This document shows positions 16,019 through 24,668 of a stretch of 64,000 nt of DNA, piece by piece; positions within the stretch are counted from its first letter, which is position 1, and each line of letters begins with the position of its first letter. Location: contig JADJLP010000001.1 in the NCBI GenBank assembly GCA_016710065.1, forward strand, positions 1,240,001 to 1,304,000, read 5' to 3'. This DNA comes from Candidatus Ideonella esbjergensis. Lineage in GTDB: Bacteria > Pseudomonadota > Gammaproteobacteria > Burkholderiales > Burkholderiaceae_C. Both the position numbers and the translations under genes were made by a program. The notes under the pieces were generated by a model, which saw only the letters and a program-made list of their open reading frames with translations, was not told the DNA's origin and ran no database searches.

Positions 16019-17410
16019 ATGCTGACCCTGCAACCCCAATCCGCCGTGCCCTTGGTGAGCCAGATCGTGGACGGCCTGGCCGCGCAGATCGAGGCCGGCA
16101 CGCTCAGCGCTGGCACCAAGCTGCCGTCCATCCGCCAGTTTGCGCAAAGCCACCAGGTGAGCGTGTTCACCGTGGTCGAGGCCTACGACCGCATGGTGGC
16201 CCAGGGCTACCTGGTCTCGCGCCCGCACTCGGGCTTCTTCGTGCGCCGGCGTGCCAGCGCCGATGCCCCGCAGGCCGCGCCACGCAGGCCCGAGGGCTTC
16301 GACGCCATGTGGTACCTGCGCAAGATCTTTGAGCACCGCCACCTGGCCATCAAGGCCGGCTGCGGCTGGCTGCCCAGTGATTGGCTCTTTGAAGACGGTC
16401 TGCGCCGCGCCCTGCGCAACCTGGCCGCCGACGACGCCGACCTGGGCGGCTACGGCGACCCCAAGGGTTACCCGCCGCTGCGCCAGACGATTGCCGAGGC
16501 CTTTGCCGCCAAGGATGTGCCCGTGCATGCCGACCAGGTGCTGCTGACGCAAGGCTCCAGCCAGGCGCTGGACCTGGTGGTGCGCAGTCTGGTGCACGCC
16601 GGAGACGCGGTACTGGTGGACGACCCCGGCTACGCCAACCTGCTGTTCAGCCTGCGCTACCAGGGCGCCAAACTGGTGGGCGCCATCCGCACACCGCAGG
16701 GCTACGACCTGGCTGCACTCGAAGCCGCCATCGTGCAGCACCAGCCCAAGGTCTTCTTCACCCAGCCGCGCCTGCAAAGCCCCACCGGTTCGGTGGCGTC
16801 GCCCGCGCAGCTGCACCGCGTGCTGCAACTGGCTGAGAAGCACGGCCTGACCATCGTCGAGAACGACATCTACGTGAACCTCGACCCGGTGCCCCGTCCC
16901 ACGCTGGCCAGCCTGGACCAGCTCAACCGCGTGATCACGATAGGCAGTTACTCCAAGACCATCTCACCCAACATCCGGGTGGGCTACCTGGTGGCCCACC
17001 CCGACATGGTGGAAGACATGGCGCAATTGAAGATGATCTCGGGCCTGACCAGCGCTGAATTCGGCGAGCGCCTGGCCCACGGCGCGCTCACCGAGGGCCG
17101 CTGGCGCAAGCATCTCAAGGCCTTGCGAGAGCGCCTGGCCGAGGCCCACCAGCACACCGCAGCGCAGCTGAGGGAGCTGGGCTTCGAGCTGTTTTCCGAG
17201 CCCCGGGCCGGCATGTTCCTGTGGGCCCGCCACCCGAACCTGCCAGACCCGGTGGCCCTGTCAAACAAGGCTGCCGAGCACGACATCATGCTGGGCCCGG
17301 GCCACCTCTTCACCGTTGATTTGGCACCCACTGCGTGGATGCGCTTCAACGTGGCTTTCTGCGGGGACGACAGGCTGTTTGAGTTTTTGAGGGGGCAGGT
17401 GAGGGGGTAG
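16019..17410 (+). CDS. gabR: MocR-family regulator, GabR-like
   Basis: A transcription factor of 463 residues with an N-terminal GntR-type winged helix (PLVSQIVDGLAAQIEAGTLS, KLPSIRQFAQSHQVSVFTV) joined to a class I aminotransferase-like domain that binds PLP. The PLP lysine is in TIGSYSKTISPNIRVGY, and there is the PLP-site TQGSSQALDL. ATG 16019 was chosen because the GntR domain begins there. It lies divergent from gabT. In the well-studied relatives, GABA and PLP together trigger activation of gabT and gabD, and the same role is inferred here. Confidence 0.85.
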   Translation: MLTLQPQSAVPLVSQIVDGLAAQIEAGTLSAGTKLPSIRQFAQSHQVSVFTVVEAYDRMVAQGYLVSRPHSGFFVRRRASADAPQAAPRRPEGFDAMWYLRKIFEHRHLAIKAGCGWLPSDWLFEDGLRRALRNLAADDADLGGYGDPKGYPPLRQTIAEAFAAKDVPVHADQVLLTQGSSQALDLVVRSLVHAGDAVLVDDPGYANLLFSLRYQGAKLVGAIRTPQGYDLAALEAAIVQHQPKVFFTQPRLQSPTGSVASPAQLHRVLQLAEKHGLTIVENDIYVNLDPVPRPTLASLDQLNRVITIGSYSKTISPNIRVGYLVAHPDMVEDMAQLKMISGLTSAEFGERLAHGALTEGRWRKHLKALRERLAEAHQHTAAQLRELGFELFSEPRAGMFLWARHPNLPDPVALSNKAAEHDIMLGPGHLFTVDLAPTAWMRFNVAFCGDDRLFEFLRGQVRG

Positions 17411-17429
17411 CGGCGCGCTGGCACGAGCT

Positions 17430-18146
17430 TCACTCGTCCGCACTGCCGTAGCCGAACAGGCTCAGCAGGCTGGTGAACAGGTTGAAGATCGAAACATACA
17501 GGCCCACCGTGGCCAGCACGTAGTTGGTCTCACCTCCGTTCACGATGCGACTGGTCTCGAACAAGATCATGCCGGCCGACAGCAACGCCACCATCGCGGC
17601 CACGGCCAGGCCCAGTGCTGGCATTTGAAGAAACACAGCGCCCAGGCCGGCAAGCAGTGTGATGACCATGCCCGCGAATAGAAAGCCGCCCATGAAGCTG
17701 AAGTCGCGCCGGGTGGTGAGCACCCAGGCCGACAAGGCCAGGAAGGTGGCGCCCGTGGCCGCCAGCGCCAGGGCTACCACCTGGTCACCGCCGGGCAAGG
17801 CCAGAGATTTGGCCAGCACCGGCCCCAAGGAGTAACCCATGAAGCCTGTCAGCCCGAACACGGCCAGCAGCGCCCAGCCACTGTCCTTGAACTTGTGGAC
17901 GGCGAAGAGCAAGCCGAAATAGCCGCCCAGCGTCAGTAGCAGGCCTGGCGCTGGCAGCCGCAATGACGCGCTGGTGGCGGCAATGGCCGCGCTGAACAGC
18001 AGCGTCATCGACAGCAGTGCGTAGGTGTTGCGCAGCACGCGGCTGGCATCCACATCGCGCGGCTGGCTTGCCGAGCCGGTCACGATCGGAGGCTGACCTG
18101 CGAAGTGGGGGCGAGCGTTGGGGCTGATGGGTGTCACGGTGTTCAT
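17430..18146 (-). CDS. Bax inhibitor-1 (YccA/BI-1) family membrane protein
   Basis: A 238-residue protein with a polar N terminus of about 45 residues and then seven hydrophobic spans, as in the BI-1/TMBIM family. Bacterial members include the calcium leak channel YetJ and the FtsH-interacting YccA. The last spans (VALLSAGMILFETSRIVNGGETNYVLATVGLY) carry the acidic and polar residues commonly found in the family. The molecular role cannot be decided from the sequence. An HPF-like gene lies 25 bases upstream on the same strand and may be co-transcribed. Confidence 0.9.
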   Translation of the reverse strand: MNTVTPISPNARPHFAGQPPIVTGSASQPRDVDASRVLRNTYALLSMTLLFSAAIAATSASLRLPAPGLLLTLGGYFGLLFAVHKFKDSGWALLAVFGLTGFMGYSLGPVLAKSLALPGGDQVVALALAATGATFLALSAWVLTTRRDFSFMGGFLFAGMVITLLAGLGAVFLQMPALGLAVAAMVALLSAGMILFETSRIVNGGETNYVLATVGLYVSIFNLFTSLLSLFGYGSADE

Positions 18147-18171
18147 GGTGCGGATCCTTGGATTCTCAGTG

Positions 18172-18513
18172 TCAGTTGTCGAGGCTGTGCAAGCGCTGAC
18201 GCAAGCGGCGGGAGTCGCTGCTGCGGCGCCACAGGCGCACCAGGTAGCGTGCGGCGCGCGCCAGCGCCTGGTCCAGCGCGGTGCGCCAGTCCTTCGCCAC
18301 CGAGGTCACGACCACAGGGCCGGCGCCGTCGGTTCTGAGCTCCACTTGGCAGCGCTTGTCAATGCCGCCGCGCGGCCCGTTCACATCCGACATCTGCACC
18401 TCGGCGCGTGGCACCAGCCAGCCCAGGCGGCGCAAGGCAAAGCGCACACGGCGTTCGGCCAGCTCGCGCAGCTCGCCAGCCTGCGGATGACGGGACTTGA
18501 AAAGCACTTGCAT
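18172..18513 (-). CDS. HPF/RaiA-type ribosome-associated protein, short form
   Basis: A 113-residue basic protein starting MQVLFKSRHPQAGEL at ATG 18513. The pattern (RRVRFALRRLGWLVPRAEVQMSDVNGPRGG, VAKDWRTALDQALARAARYL) follows the beta-alpha-beta fold of hibernation promoting factors, which bind the small subunit and quiet ribosomes under stress. The C-terminal 25 residues are rich in Arg. No long-form C-terminal dimerisation domain is present. It sits beside the BI-1 gene rather than rpoN, so it is probably a second, divergent family member. Confidence 0.72.
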   Translation of the reverse strand: MQVLFKSRHPQAGELRELAERRVRFALRRLGWLVPRAEVQMSDVNGPRGGIDKRCQVELRTDGAGPVVVTSVAKDWRTALDQALARAARYLVRLWRRSSDSRRLRQRLHSLDN

Positions 18514-18785
18514 CTTGGATCTCCATGGGTTGAGCGACAGGCAGAATTTGGTGCCAACGGAGACTCTGAAAAAGCAGCTTTTCAAGAACCTGGACATCGA
18601 AAAATCCTGATCCAAAAGATCTGAGCTCTGGCCACATGATTCGCCAGTTCCAAGCCCCGGGGTTACCGAATTTGTGTCTTCGCGATGTACCCCGTCGCAT
18701 CCATGCACGCGACCTCAGCGCCCGCCACGCACGAAGGACAACGGCCTCGCCGCTGCCACTCGGCAGGCAGCGGGAGCAAGGGAGC

Positions 18786-19667
18786 TCAGGAGCGCGCTGC
18801 GGCGATGACCTGCATTGCCAGGGGGTGATGTTGGCTGCGGCGTGAGCGGATGGCGTGGATCTCTTCTTTCACGTCGTCGCAGCGCCCGAGCAGCCGCAAG
18901 CCGCGCATCACGCCCACATCACCGGCGCCCAGCCTGCTGACCGGAAACACCCCCAGCCCGCGCGAAGCGAACACCGCCAGCAACGCGCTGTCTTCGAACT
19001 CGCCGACGATGCGCGGTCGCAGACCCTGGGTCTCGAACCAGTGGTCGAGGGTCGCGCGCAGCGCTGAGTGGCCGGTGGGCAGCAGCACCGGCAACCGGTT
19101 CAGTGATTGCGGAAACTGATCGACATCGGCCTTTCGCACATGCGCAGCAGGCCCATACCACTCGACAGGCGATGCCACCAGACGTTCGCTCGTCAGGCGC
19201 AGGTTGGGGTTGTGCGGCGCCGGCTGCCCTGCCAGCACCAGGTCCAGGCGATGCAGCGCCAGTTCAGCCAGCAGTTGCTCGACTTCGCCCTCATGGCACA
19301 CCAGCCGCAAGGCTGGCGTGGCCAGCACGGGCTCCAGCAGCGCATGCGCAGCCAGCTTGGAGATGCCGTCCGACATGCCAACGGCCAGGCGGGCAAGCTT
19401 GCCACTGGCCGCCTCGCGCACTTCGTCGGGGATGAGCTGACCGAGCTGAAAGATCTCTTCGGCACGGGCGAATGCAGCCTGGCCGGCCTCGGTCAACGCC
19501 ACGCCCCGGCCTGCGGGCTTGAGCAACTGGTGGCCGAGCGCCTTCTCAAGCTCTTTCACTTGAGCGCTGATGGTCTGAATTGCCATGTCCAGCCGCTCGG
19601 CGGCGCGGGCGAAGCCGCCTTCTTTGGTGACGACCCAGAAGTAGTAGAGGTGGCGGTAGTTCAGCAT
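18786..19667 (-). CDS. nhaR: LysR-type regulator, NhaR-like
   Basis: A 293-residue transcription factor. The N-terminal winged helix is recognisable (LNYRHLYYFWVVTKEGGFARAAERLDMAIQTIS at the very start, with the recognition helix around AIQTISAQVKELE). The effector domain has DLVLAGQPAP and GLGVFPVSRL. The opening NYRHLYYFW is characteristic of NhaR-type regulators, which in enterobacteria activate Na+/H+ antiporter genes. No antiporter is present in this window, so its targets are unknown. The 272 bases upstream of the HPF-like gene (18514-18785) and the 109 bases beyond the start hold no clear further gene. Confidence 0.82.
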   Translation of the reverse strand: MLNYRHLYYFWVVTKEGGFARAAERLDMAIQTISAQVKELEKALGHQLLKPAGRGVALTEAGQAAFARAEEIFQLGQLIPDEVREAASGKLARLAVGMSDGISKLAAHALLEPVLATPALRLVCHEGEVEQLLAELALHRLDLVLAGQPAPHNPNLRLTSERLVASPVEWYGPAAHVRKADVDQFPQSLNRLPVLLPTGHSALRATLDHWFETQGLRPRIVGEFEDSALLAVFASRGLGVFPVSRLGAGDVGVMRGLRLLGRCDDVKEEIHAIRSRRSQHHPLAMQVIAAARS

Positions 19668-19776
19668 GCTGACAATCTCTGGAAAACAGAAATCAAGCGC
19701 TTGCGGACGCTGTCTTTCTCGATGTCCACCAGAACGAAGGCCAACTTTTGAGAACGCCCAGGCGCTGGGCGGCGCG

Positions 19777-20217
19777 TCAGGCGAGATCGCCGGCGATGTA
19801 GTGTTCGAGCTGCTCGATGATGAACCGCTGCTGGGAGATGATGTCCTTGACCAGGTCGCCGATCGAGATCAGCCCCACCAGTTCCCCAGCGCTGATCACA
19901 GGCAGATGCCGCAGGCGGTTTTCGGTCATCAAGGCCATGCATTCCTCGCAGGTTTGCTGGGGATGCACGTACATCACCGGGCTGGACATGATCTCGGACA
20001 CCGGCGTGTCTTTGGACACCCGCTCCAGCAGGGCAATCTTGCGCGCGTAGTCGCGCTCGGTCACGATGCCCACGACTTTTCCGGCCTCAACGACCAGCAG
20101 CGCGCCAATGTTCTTCAGCGCCATCAATTTCACAGCCTCAAACACAGACGCACCAGGGCTGATGGTGTGGGTCACGGCCTCAGGCTTGCCTTTGAGAATC
20201 TCGGTGACGGTGGTCAT
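19777..20217 (-). CDS. CBS-domain pair protein
   Basis: A 146-residue soluble protein made of two CBS modules. The first spans about residues 15-68 (SVFEAVKLMALKNIGALLVVE, VVGIVTERDYARKI) and the second about 80-135 (HPQQTCEECMALMTENRLRHLPVI, LVGLISIGDLVKDI). Such stand-alone pairs usually bind adenine nucleotides and report the energy state to partner proteins. The partner is not apparent from the neighbours. Confidence 0.9.
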   Translation of the reverse strand: MTTVTEILKGKPEAVTHTISPGASVFEAVKLMALKNIGALLVVEAGKVVGIVTERDYARKIALLERVSKDTPVSEIMSSPVMYVHPQQTCEECMALMTENRLRHLPVISAGELVGLISIGDLVKDIISQQRFIIEQLEHYIAGDLA

Positions 20218-20335
20218 GGGGCGAACTCCGGTTGGGTTGGGACGGTGGCTTCCACTCTACAGCAGCCGCCAGTGGCCGACTGGCCTGCAAGTCAAGCAAG
20301 CTCCCCGTATGCTTTGCACCTTTCGAGGGCACAAC

Positions 20336-20716
20336 ATGAGCGACGACCAATTCGAGCGAGGCCTGGCCATGCGCAAGCAGGTCATGGGTGAAGACTTTGT
20401 GGCGCGGGCCTATGCCGGCGTCACCGACTTCACGGCGCCGATTCAAACGCACATCACCCGCAATGCCTGGGGCGATGTTTGGCAGCGGCCGGGGCTGGAC
20501 CTGAAGACCCGCAGCCTGGTGACCGTGGCCATGCTCACGGCGCTGGGCAAGCAGCACGAGCTCAAGGGCCATGTGCGCGGCGCGCTGAACAACGGTGCCA
20601 CGGTGCAGGAGATACAAGAGGTGCTGCTGCATGCCACGGTGTACTGCGGCGTGCCAGCGGCGGTGGAGGCATTTCGCAGCGCGGCCGAGGTGGTGGGCGC
20701 CGGCGAGGCAGGCTGA
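20336..20716 (+). CDS. Carboxymuconolactone decarboxylase (PcaC) family protein
   Basis: A 126-residue all-helical protein starting at ATG 20336. The features match the family: GLDLKTRSLVTVAMLTALGKQHELKGHVRGALNNG and QEIQEVLLHATVYCGVPAA, with the conserved His/Cys region. PcaC itself decarboxylates 4-carboxymuconolactone in the protocatechuate pathway, but many relatives act on other gamma-lactones or have AhpD-like roles. No other protocatechuate genes are near. An FAH-fold hydrolase follows 100 bases later on the same strand, so a role in aromatic or keto-acid breakdown is plausible. Confidence 0.88.
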   Translation: MSDDQFERGLAMRKQVMGEDFVARAYAGVTDFTAPIQTHITRNAWGDVWQRPGLDLKTRSLVTVAMLTALGKQHELKGHVRGALNNGATVQEIQEVLLHATVYCGVPAAVEAFRSAAEVVGAGEAG

Positions 20717-20815
20717 GGGCCCGACTGTCGGCAACCTGCGGCCTTGGCGATGAACGCTCGGTCATGAGGGCCAACCCCTGGCCAGGGCTGTCATGTCGCC
20801 GGGCAGAATCACCGC

Positions 20816-21595
20816 ATGAAATGGCTGCGATTCATGTTGGACGGGCGCGAGACGCTGGGTGCGCTTGAAGGTGACGCGGTGCGGGTGTATGTGGGCGATC
20901 TTTTCGGCCCGCACGAGCCCACGGCGCAGACCTTGCCTGTGGCGGGGCTGCACTGGCTCACGCCCTGCACGCCCGGCAAGATCATCGGCCTGTGGAACAA
21001 CTTCCGCGCCGCCGCTGCCAAGAACCAATGGGCCGAACCCGCCGAGCCGCTGTACTTCCTGAAGGCCAACAGCAGCGCGCTGGCGCATGGCCAGCCCATT
21101 CCGGTGCCCCCGGCCTATGACGGACGCGTGGCCTTTGAAGGCGAGCTGGCGGTGGTGATTGGGCGCAGTGCCCGCCACGTGGCTGTGGCCGACGCGCCCG
21201 GGCATATCCTGGGCTACACCTGCACCAACGATGTGACGGCGATGGAGCTGATAGGCCGCGACCCCTCGTTCGCGCAATGGGCGCGGGCCAAGAGCATGGA
21301 TGGCTTTGGCGCCTTCGGCCCGGTGATAGAGACCAATTTCAACCCCACCACGGCCACGCTGCGCACCCTGGTGGGTGGGCGCGAGCGGCAGAACTACCCG
21401 CTGGCCGACATGTTCTTCAACCCAGCGGAGCTGGTGTCGCGCTTGTCGGCCGACATGACGCTGGAGCCGGGCGACGTGGTCTTGTGCGGCACCTCGCTGG
21501 GCGTGCTGCCGATGAAGCCGGGCACGCTGGTGGAAGTGGTCATCGACGGCATCGGCACGCTGGCCAACACCTACGGCGGCAGCGTCAGCGCGTAA
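20816..21595 (+). CDS. Fumarylacetoacetate hydrolase family protein
   Basis: A 259-residue enzyme of the FAH fold, a metal-dependent group that includes hydrolases, isomerases and decarboxylases of beta-keto or acylpyruvate substrates. Metal-binding features are visible: FEGELAVVIGR (Glu-x-Glu) and CTNDVTA further on, with GDVVLCGTSLGV near the end. ATG 20816 follows closely after a short leader. It overlaps the convergent ketopantoate reductase-like gene by 11 bases at the 3' ends. The substrate cannot be named; a carboxylate related to the neighbouring TctABC transporter is plausible. Confidence 0.9.
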   Translation: MKWLRFMLDGRETLGALEGDAVRVYVGDLFGPHEPTAQTLPVAGLHWLTPCTPGKIIGLWNNFRAAAAKNQWAEPAEPLYFLKANSSALAHGQPIPVPPAYDGRVAFEGELAVVIGRSARHVAVADAPGHILGYTCTNDVTAMELIGRDPSFAQWARAKSMDGFGAFGPVIETNFNPTTATLRTLVGGRERQNYPLADMFFNPAELVSRLSADMTLEPGDVVLCGTSLGVLPMKPGTLVEVVIDGIGTLANTYGGSVSA

Positions 21596-22589
21596 CTTCC
21601 AGCCGCCCTTGCTGCTGCGCCAGCGTGTGGCCCAGCAAGGCGGTGACGGCATGGATGGCAGCGATGTGCGGCGTGGCCACGCCGGTGATCTGGCCCAGCT
21701 CCAGCACGGCACCCACCAGGGCTTGCAGCTCCAGCGCGCGGCCGCGCTCCACGTCTTGCAGCATCGAGGTCTTGTGCGCCCCCACAGCCTCGGCGCCGGC
21801 GATGCGCTGCGCGATGGATATCTTGAACTGCACACCCAGGCGCTCAGCCACGGCCTGGGCTTCGGCCATCATCGCTGCCGCCAGCTCGCGGGTGGCCGGG
21901 AAACGGCAGATGTCTTCGAGCGTGGCGTGGCTCAGCGCCGAGATGGGGTTGAAGCACAGGTTGCCCCAGAGCTTGACCCAGATCTCGCTGCGGATGTCCT
22001 TGCTCACCGGGGCCTTGAAGCCGGCCTTCATCATCACCTGCGAGAGCGCGCTGATGCGCTCGCTGCGGCTGCCGTCCAATTCGCCCAGCGTGAAGCGGTT
22101 GCCCTCCACCACCTTCACCACGCCGGGCGCCTGCAACTCGGCCGCCGGGTAGACCACGCTGCCTATGATGCGCTCGGGCGCGATGGCGCGGGCGATGGCA
22201 CCGCTGGGGTCGAGGCTGCTCAGCGCGCGGCCGTCAAACTCGCCACCCAACTTGTGGAAGTACCACCAGGGCACGCCGTTGATCATGCTGACCACCAGGG
22301 TGTCCGGGCCGAACAGGGCCGGCAGTGTGTTCACCACCTCGCACAACTGGTGCGCCTTGAGGGTGATGAGCACCACGTCCTGCACGCCGGCCTCCGCCAT
22401 TTGCTGCACGGCGCGCGCGTTGCGGGTCACTTGCTCACTGCCGTCTTCGTTGATGAGCTTGAAGCCCTGGGCGTTGATGGCTTCCAGGTTGCGGTTGCGG
22501 GCGATGAAGGTGACGTCTTCACCGGCCAAGGCCAACTTGGCACCCAGGTAGCCGCCGATGGCGCCGGCACCGACGATGGCGAATTTCAT
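21585..22589 (-). CDS. 2-dehydropantoate 2-reductase (PanE/ApbA) family protein
   Basis: A 334-residue NADPH-dependent reductase. The N-terminal nucleotide fold is MKFAIVGAGAIGGYLGAKLA, followed by the family features VLITLKAHQL and the catalytic lysine region WVKLWGNLCFNPISAL. Family members reduce ketopantoate for pantothenate synthesis, but this copy lies immediately upstream (3 bases) of tctB/tctA-type transporter genes in the same operon, which suggests a catabolic role on another 2-keto acid. True PanE function is therefore uncertain. Confidence 0.85.
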   Translation of the reverse strand: MKFAIVGAGAIGGYLGAKLALAGEDVTFIARNRNLEAINAQGFKLINEDGSEQVTRNARAVQQMAEAGVQDVVLITLKAHQLCEVVNTLPALFGPDTLVVSMINGVPWWYFHKLGGEFDGRALSSLDPSGAIARAIAPERIIGSVVYPAAELQAPGVVKVVEGNRFTLGELDGSRSERISALSQVMMKAGFKAPVSKDIRSEIWVKLWGNLCFNPISALSHATLEDICRFPATRELAAAMMAEAQAVAERLGVQFKISIAQRIAGAEAVGAHKTSMLQDVERGRALELQALVGAVLELGQITGVATPHIAAIHAVTALLGHTLAQQQGRLEVTR

Positions 22590-22592
22590 GGC

Positions 22593-24113
22593 TCAGGCCT
22601 CCGACAGGGACGAAGCGGCTTCGGCCTTGCGATAGTGCTCACGCAGCGCACTCACCATGGGGGCCAGCAACATGACGATGGCCAGGCCCATCAGGCCACC
22701 CACCAGCGGGTTGGCCCAGAAGATGTTCAGCTCGCCCTGCGAAGAGAGCATGGACTGGCGGAAGTTGGTTTCGGCCATGTCGCCCAGCACCAGGGCCAGC
22801 ACCAGCGGCGCCAGCGGGTAGCGCAGCTTCTTGAACAGATAGCCGAAGACGCCGAAGACCATCATCATGGCCACGTCGAACATCGAGCTGTGCACGGTGT
22901 AGGCGCCGATGGCGCAGACCACGATGATCACCGGCGCAATCACCGCGAACGGGATGCGCAGGATGGCCGCCCACCAGGGCACCGTGGTGAGCACCACGAT
23001 CAGGCCCACGATGTTGCCCAGGTACATCGAGGCGATCAGGCCCCAGACAAATTCCTTCTGCTCCACGAACAGCATGGGCCCGGGCTGCAGGCCCCAGATC
23101 AGCAACCCGCCCAGCAGCACGGCGGCGGTGGGCGAGCCGGGGATGCCCAGCGTGAGCATAGGCAGCAGGGCCGAGGTGCCGGCGGCGTGGGCGGCGGTTT
23201 CGGGCGCCACCACCCCTTCGATCACGCCCTTGCCGAATTGCTCGGGGTGCTTGGAAAAACGCCGTGCCATGCCATAGCTCATGAACGAGGCCGGCGTGGC
23301 ACCGCCGGGGGTGATGCCCATCCAGCAGCCAATGGCCGTGGCACGCAGAAAGGTTTTCCAGTGCGTCAGCAACAGCTTCCAGGTCTGGAACACCACCTTG
23401 AAGTCGATCTTGGCGCTCTGGCCTTTGAACGACAGGCCTTCCTCCATGGTCAACAAGATCTCGCCAATGCCGAACAGACCGATCACCGCAATCAGGAAGT
23501 CGAAACCCTTGAGCAGCACGGTGGTGCCGTAGGTCATGCGCAGCTGGCCGGTGACCATGTCCATGCCCACGGCCGCCAGGGCAAAGCCCAGCAGCATCGA
23601 GGCGAGTGTTTTCAGCGGCGGCTCCTTGCTCATGCCCACAAAGCTGGCGAAGGTGAGGAACTGCACCGCGAACATCTCGGCCGGCCCGAAGCGCAGCGCA
23701 AAGCGCGCCAGCAGCGGCGCGAGAAAGGTGATGAGGATGACGGCGATCAGCGCGCCCACGAACGACGAGGTGAAGGCCGTGGTCAGCGCCTGCGCGGCCT
23801 TGCCCTGCTGGGCCATGGGGTAGCCATCAAACGTGGTGGCCACCGACCAGGGCTCGCCCGGGATGTTGAACAGGATGGAGGTGATGGCACCGCCGAACAG
23901 CGCACCCCAGTAGATGCACGACAGCATGATGATGGCCGACGTGGGGTTCATCGAGAAGGTGAGCGGCAGCAGGATGGCCACACCGTTGGCGCCGCCCAGG
24001 CCGGGCAGCACGCCGATCAGCACGCCCAGCAACAGGCCGATGACCATGTAGCCCAGGTTGCCCAGCGTGAGCGCCACGGCAAAGCCGTGGAGCAGGTTGT
24101 TCAGTTCATCCAT
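22593..24113 (-). CDS. tctA: Tripartite tricarboxylate transporter, large permease TctA
   Basis: A 506-residue inner membrane protein with about 12 hydrophobic spans. It is the channel-forming part of TTT uptake systems, which use the sodium or proton gradient and a periplasmic binding protein. The family-typical glycine-rich motif is visible (GVLPGLGGANGVAILLPLTF near residue 30-50, GITPGGATPASFMSYG in the middle). It is preceded by tctB and two binding-protein genes, all on the same strand. Confidence 0.94.
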   Translation of the reverse strand: MDELNNLLHGFAVALTLGNLGYMVIGLLLGVLIGVLPGLGGANGVAILLPLTFSMNPTSAIIMLSCIYWGALFGGAITSILFNIPGEPWSVATTFDGYPMAQQGKAAQALTTAFTSSFVGALIAVILITFLAPLLARFALRFGPAEMFAVQFLTFASFVGMSKEPPLKTLASMLLGFALAAVGMDMVTGQLRMTYGTTVLLKGFDFLIAVIGLFGIGEILLTMEEGLSFKGQSAKIDFKVVFQTWKLLLTHWKTFLRATAIGCWMGITPGGATPASFMSYGMARRFSKHPEQFGKGVIEGVVAPETAAHAAGTSALLPMLTLGIPGSPTAAVLLGGLLIWGLQPGPMLFVEQKEFVWGLIASMYLGNIVGLIVVLTTVPWWAAILRIPFAVIAPVIIVVCAIGAYTVHSSMFDVAMMMVFGVFGYLFKKLRYPLAPLVLALVLGDMAETNFRQSMLSSQGELNIFWANPLVGGLMGLAIVMLLAPMVSALREHYRKAEAASSLSEA

Positions 24114-24150
24114 GTCTACACATCCTTGCAGGCACGCTGGTGGCGGCGCA

Positions 24151-24654
24151 TCACAAACCGAACAGGGCTTCGAGCGGACCCTTGGGCAGCGGCACCATGA
24201 ACCAGATCTCGAAGGTGGCGAACAACAGCGCCATCACGCCCAGGGCCACTGCGGCGGAACGCCACCACGCATAGTGGCCATGGCGCCGCATGAAGTAGAC
24301 GATCAGCAGCACCGAGGACGCGTAGATGCCCATTGGCGCAATCAGCAGCGTGTAGAGCACGGTGGGCCACAGCACGGCCCAGACGCTGGCGGCCTGCGCC
24401 ACTTCCACGAACTCGCGCCGGTCGGCCCGCCAGCGCAGCAATTGCTGCACCATCAGCGTCGCACTCACACCGCCCAGACCCAGGCCGATGAAGAACGGAA
24501 AGTAGCCGGCGCGCGGGCCATCGCTCGCCCAGCCTGTGCCCACACGGATGCTGTCGGCCACGCACAGTGCCGCCAGCACCATCAGCACGGCGGCCACCAG
24601 CAACTCGGGTCCACGCGTCAGCACCGGCGGGCGCGACTCCTGCTCGTTGGTCAT
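24151..24654 (-). CDS. tctB: Tripartite tricarboxylate transporter, small permease TctB
   Basis: A 167-residue membrane protein with four predicted spans (LLVAAVLMVLAALCVADSI, YFPFFIGLGLGGVSATLMV, WPTVLYTLLIAPMGIYASSV, AVALGVMALLFATFEIWFM). ATG 24654 (MTNEQESRPP) was chosen; the longer frame upstream overlaps the preceding gene. It forms the small subunit of the TctABC uptake system with the adjacent TctA. Confidence 0.9.
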   Translation of the reverse strand: MTNEQESRPPVLTRGPELLVAAVLMVLAALCVADSIRVGTGWASDGPRAGYFPFFIGLGLGGVSATLMVQQLLRWRADRREFVEVAQAASVWAVLWPTVLYTLLIAPMGIYASSVLLIVYFMRRHGHYAWWRSAAVALGVMALLFATFEIWFMVPLPKGPLEALFGL

Positions 24655-24668
24655 GCTTGTCTCCGGGC

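Noticed and set aside
21609..24200. Open frame of 863 codons opposite panE, tctA and tctB
   Set aside because: It covers three well-recognised genes on the other strand, is rich in His/Gln/Arg/Gly as expected from reversed GC-rich codons, and shows no domain or ribosome site.
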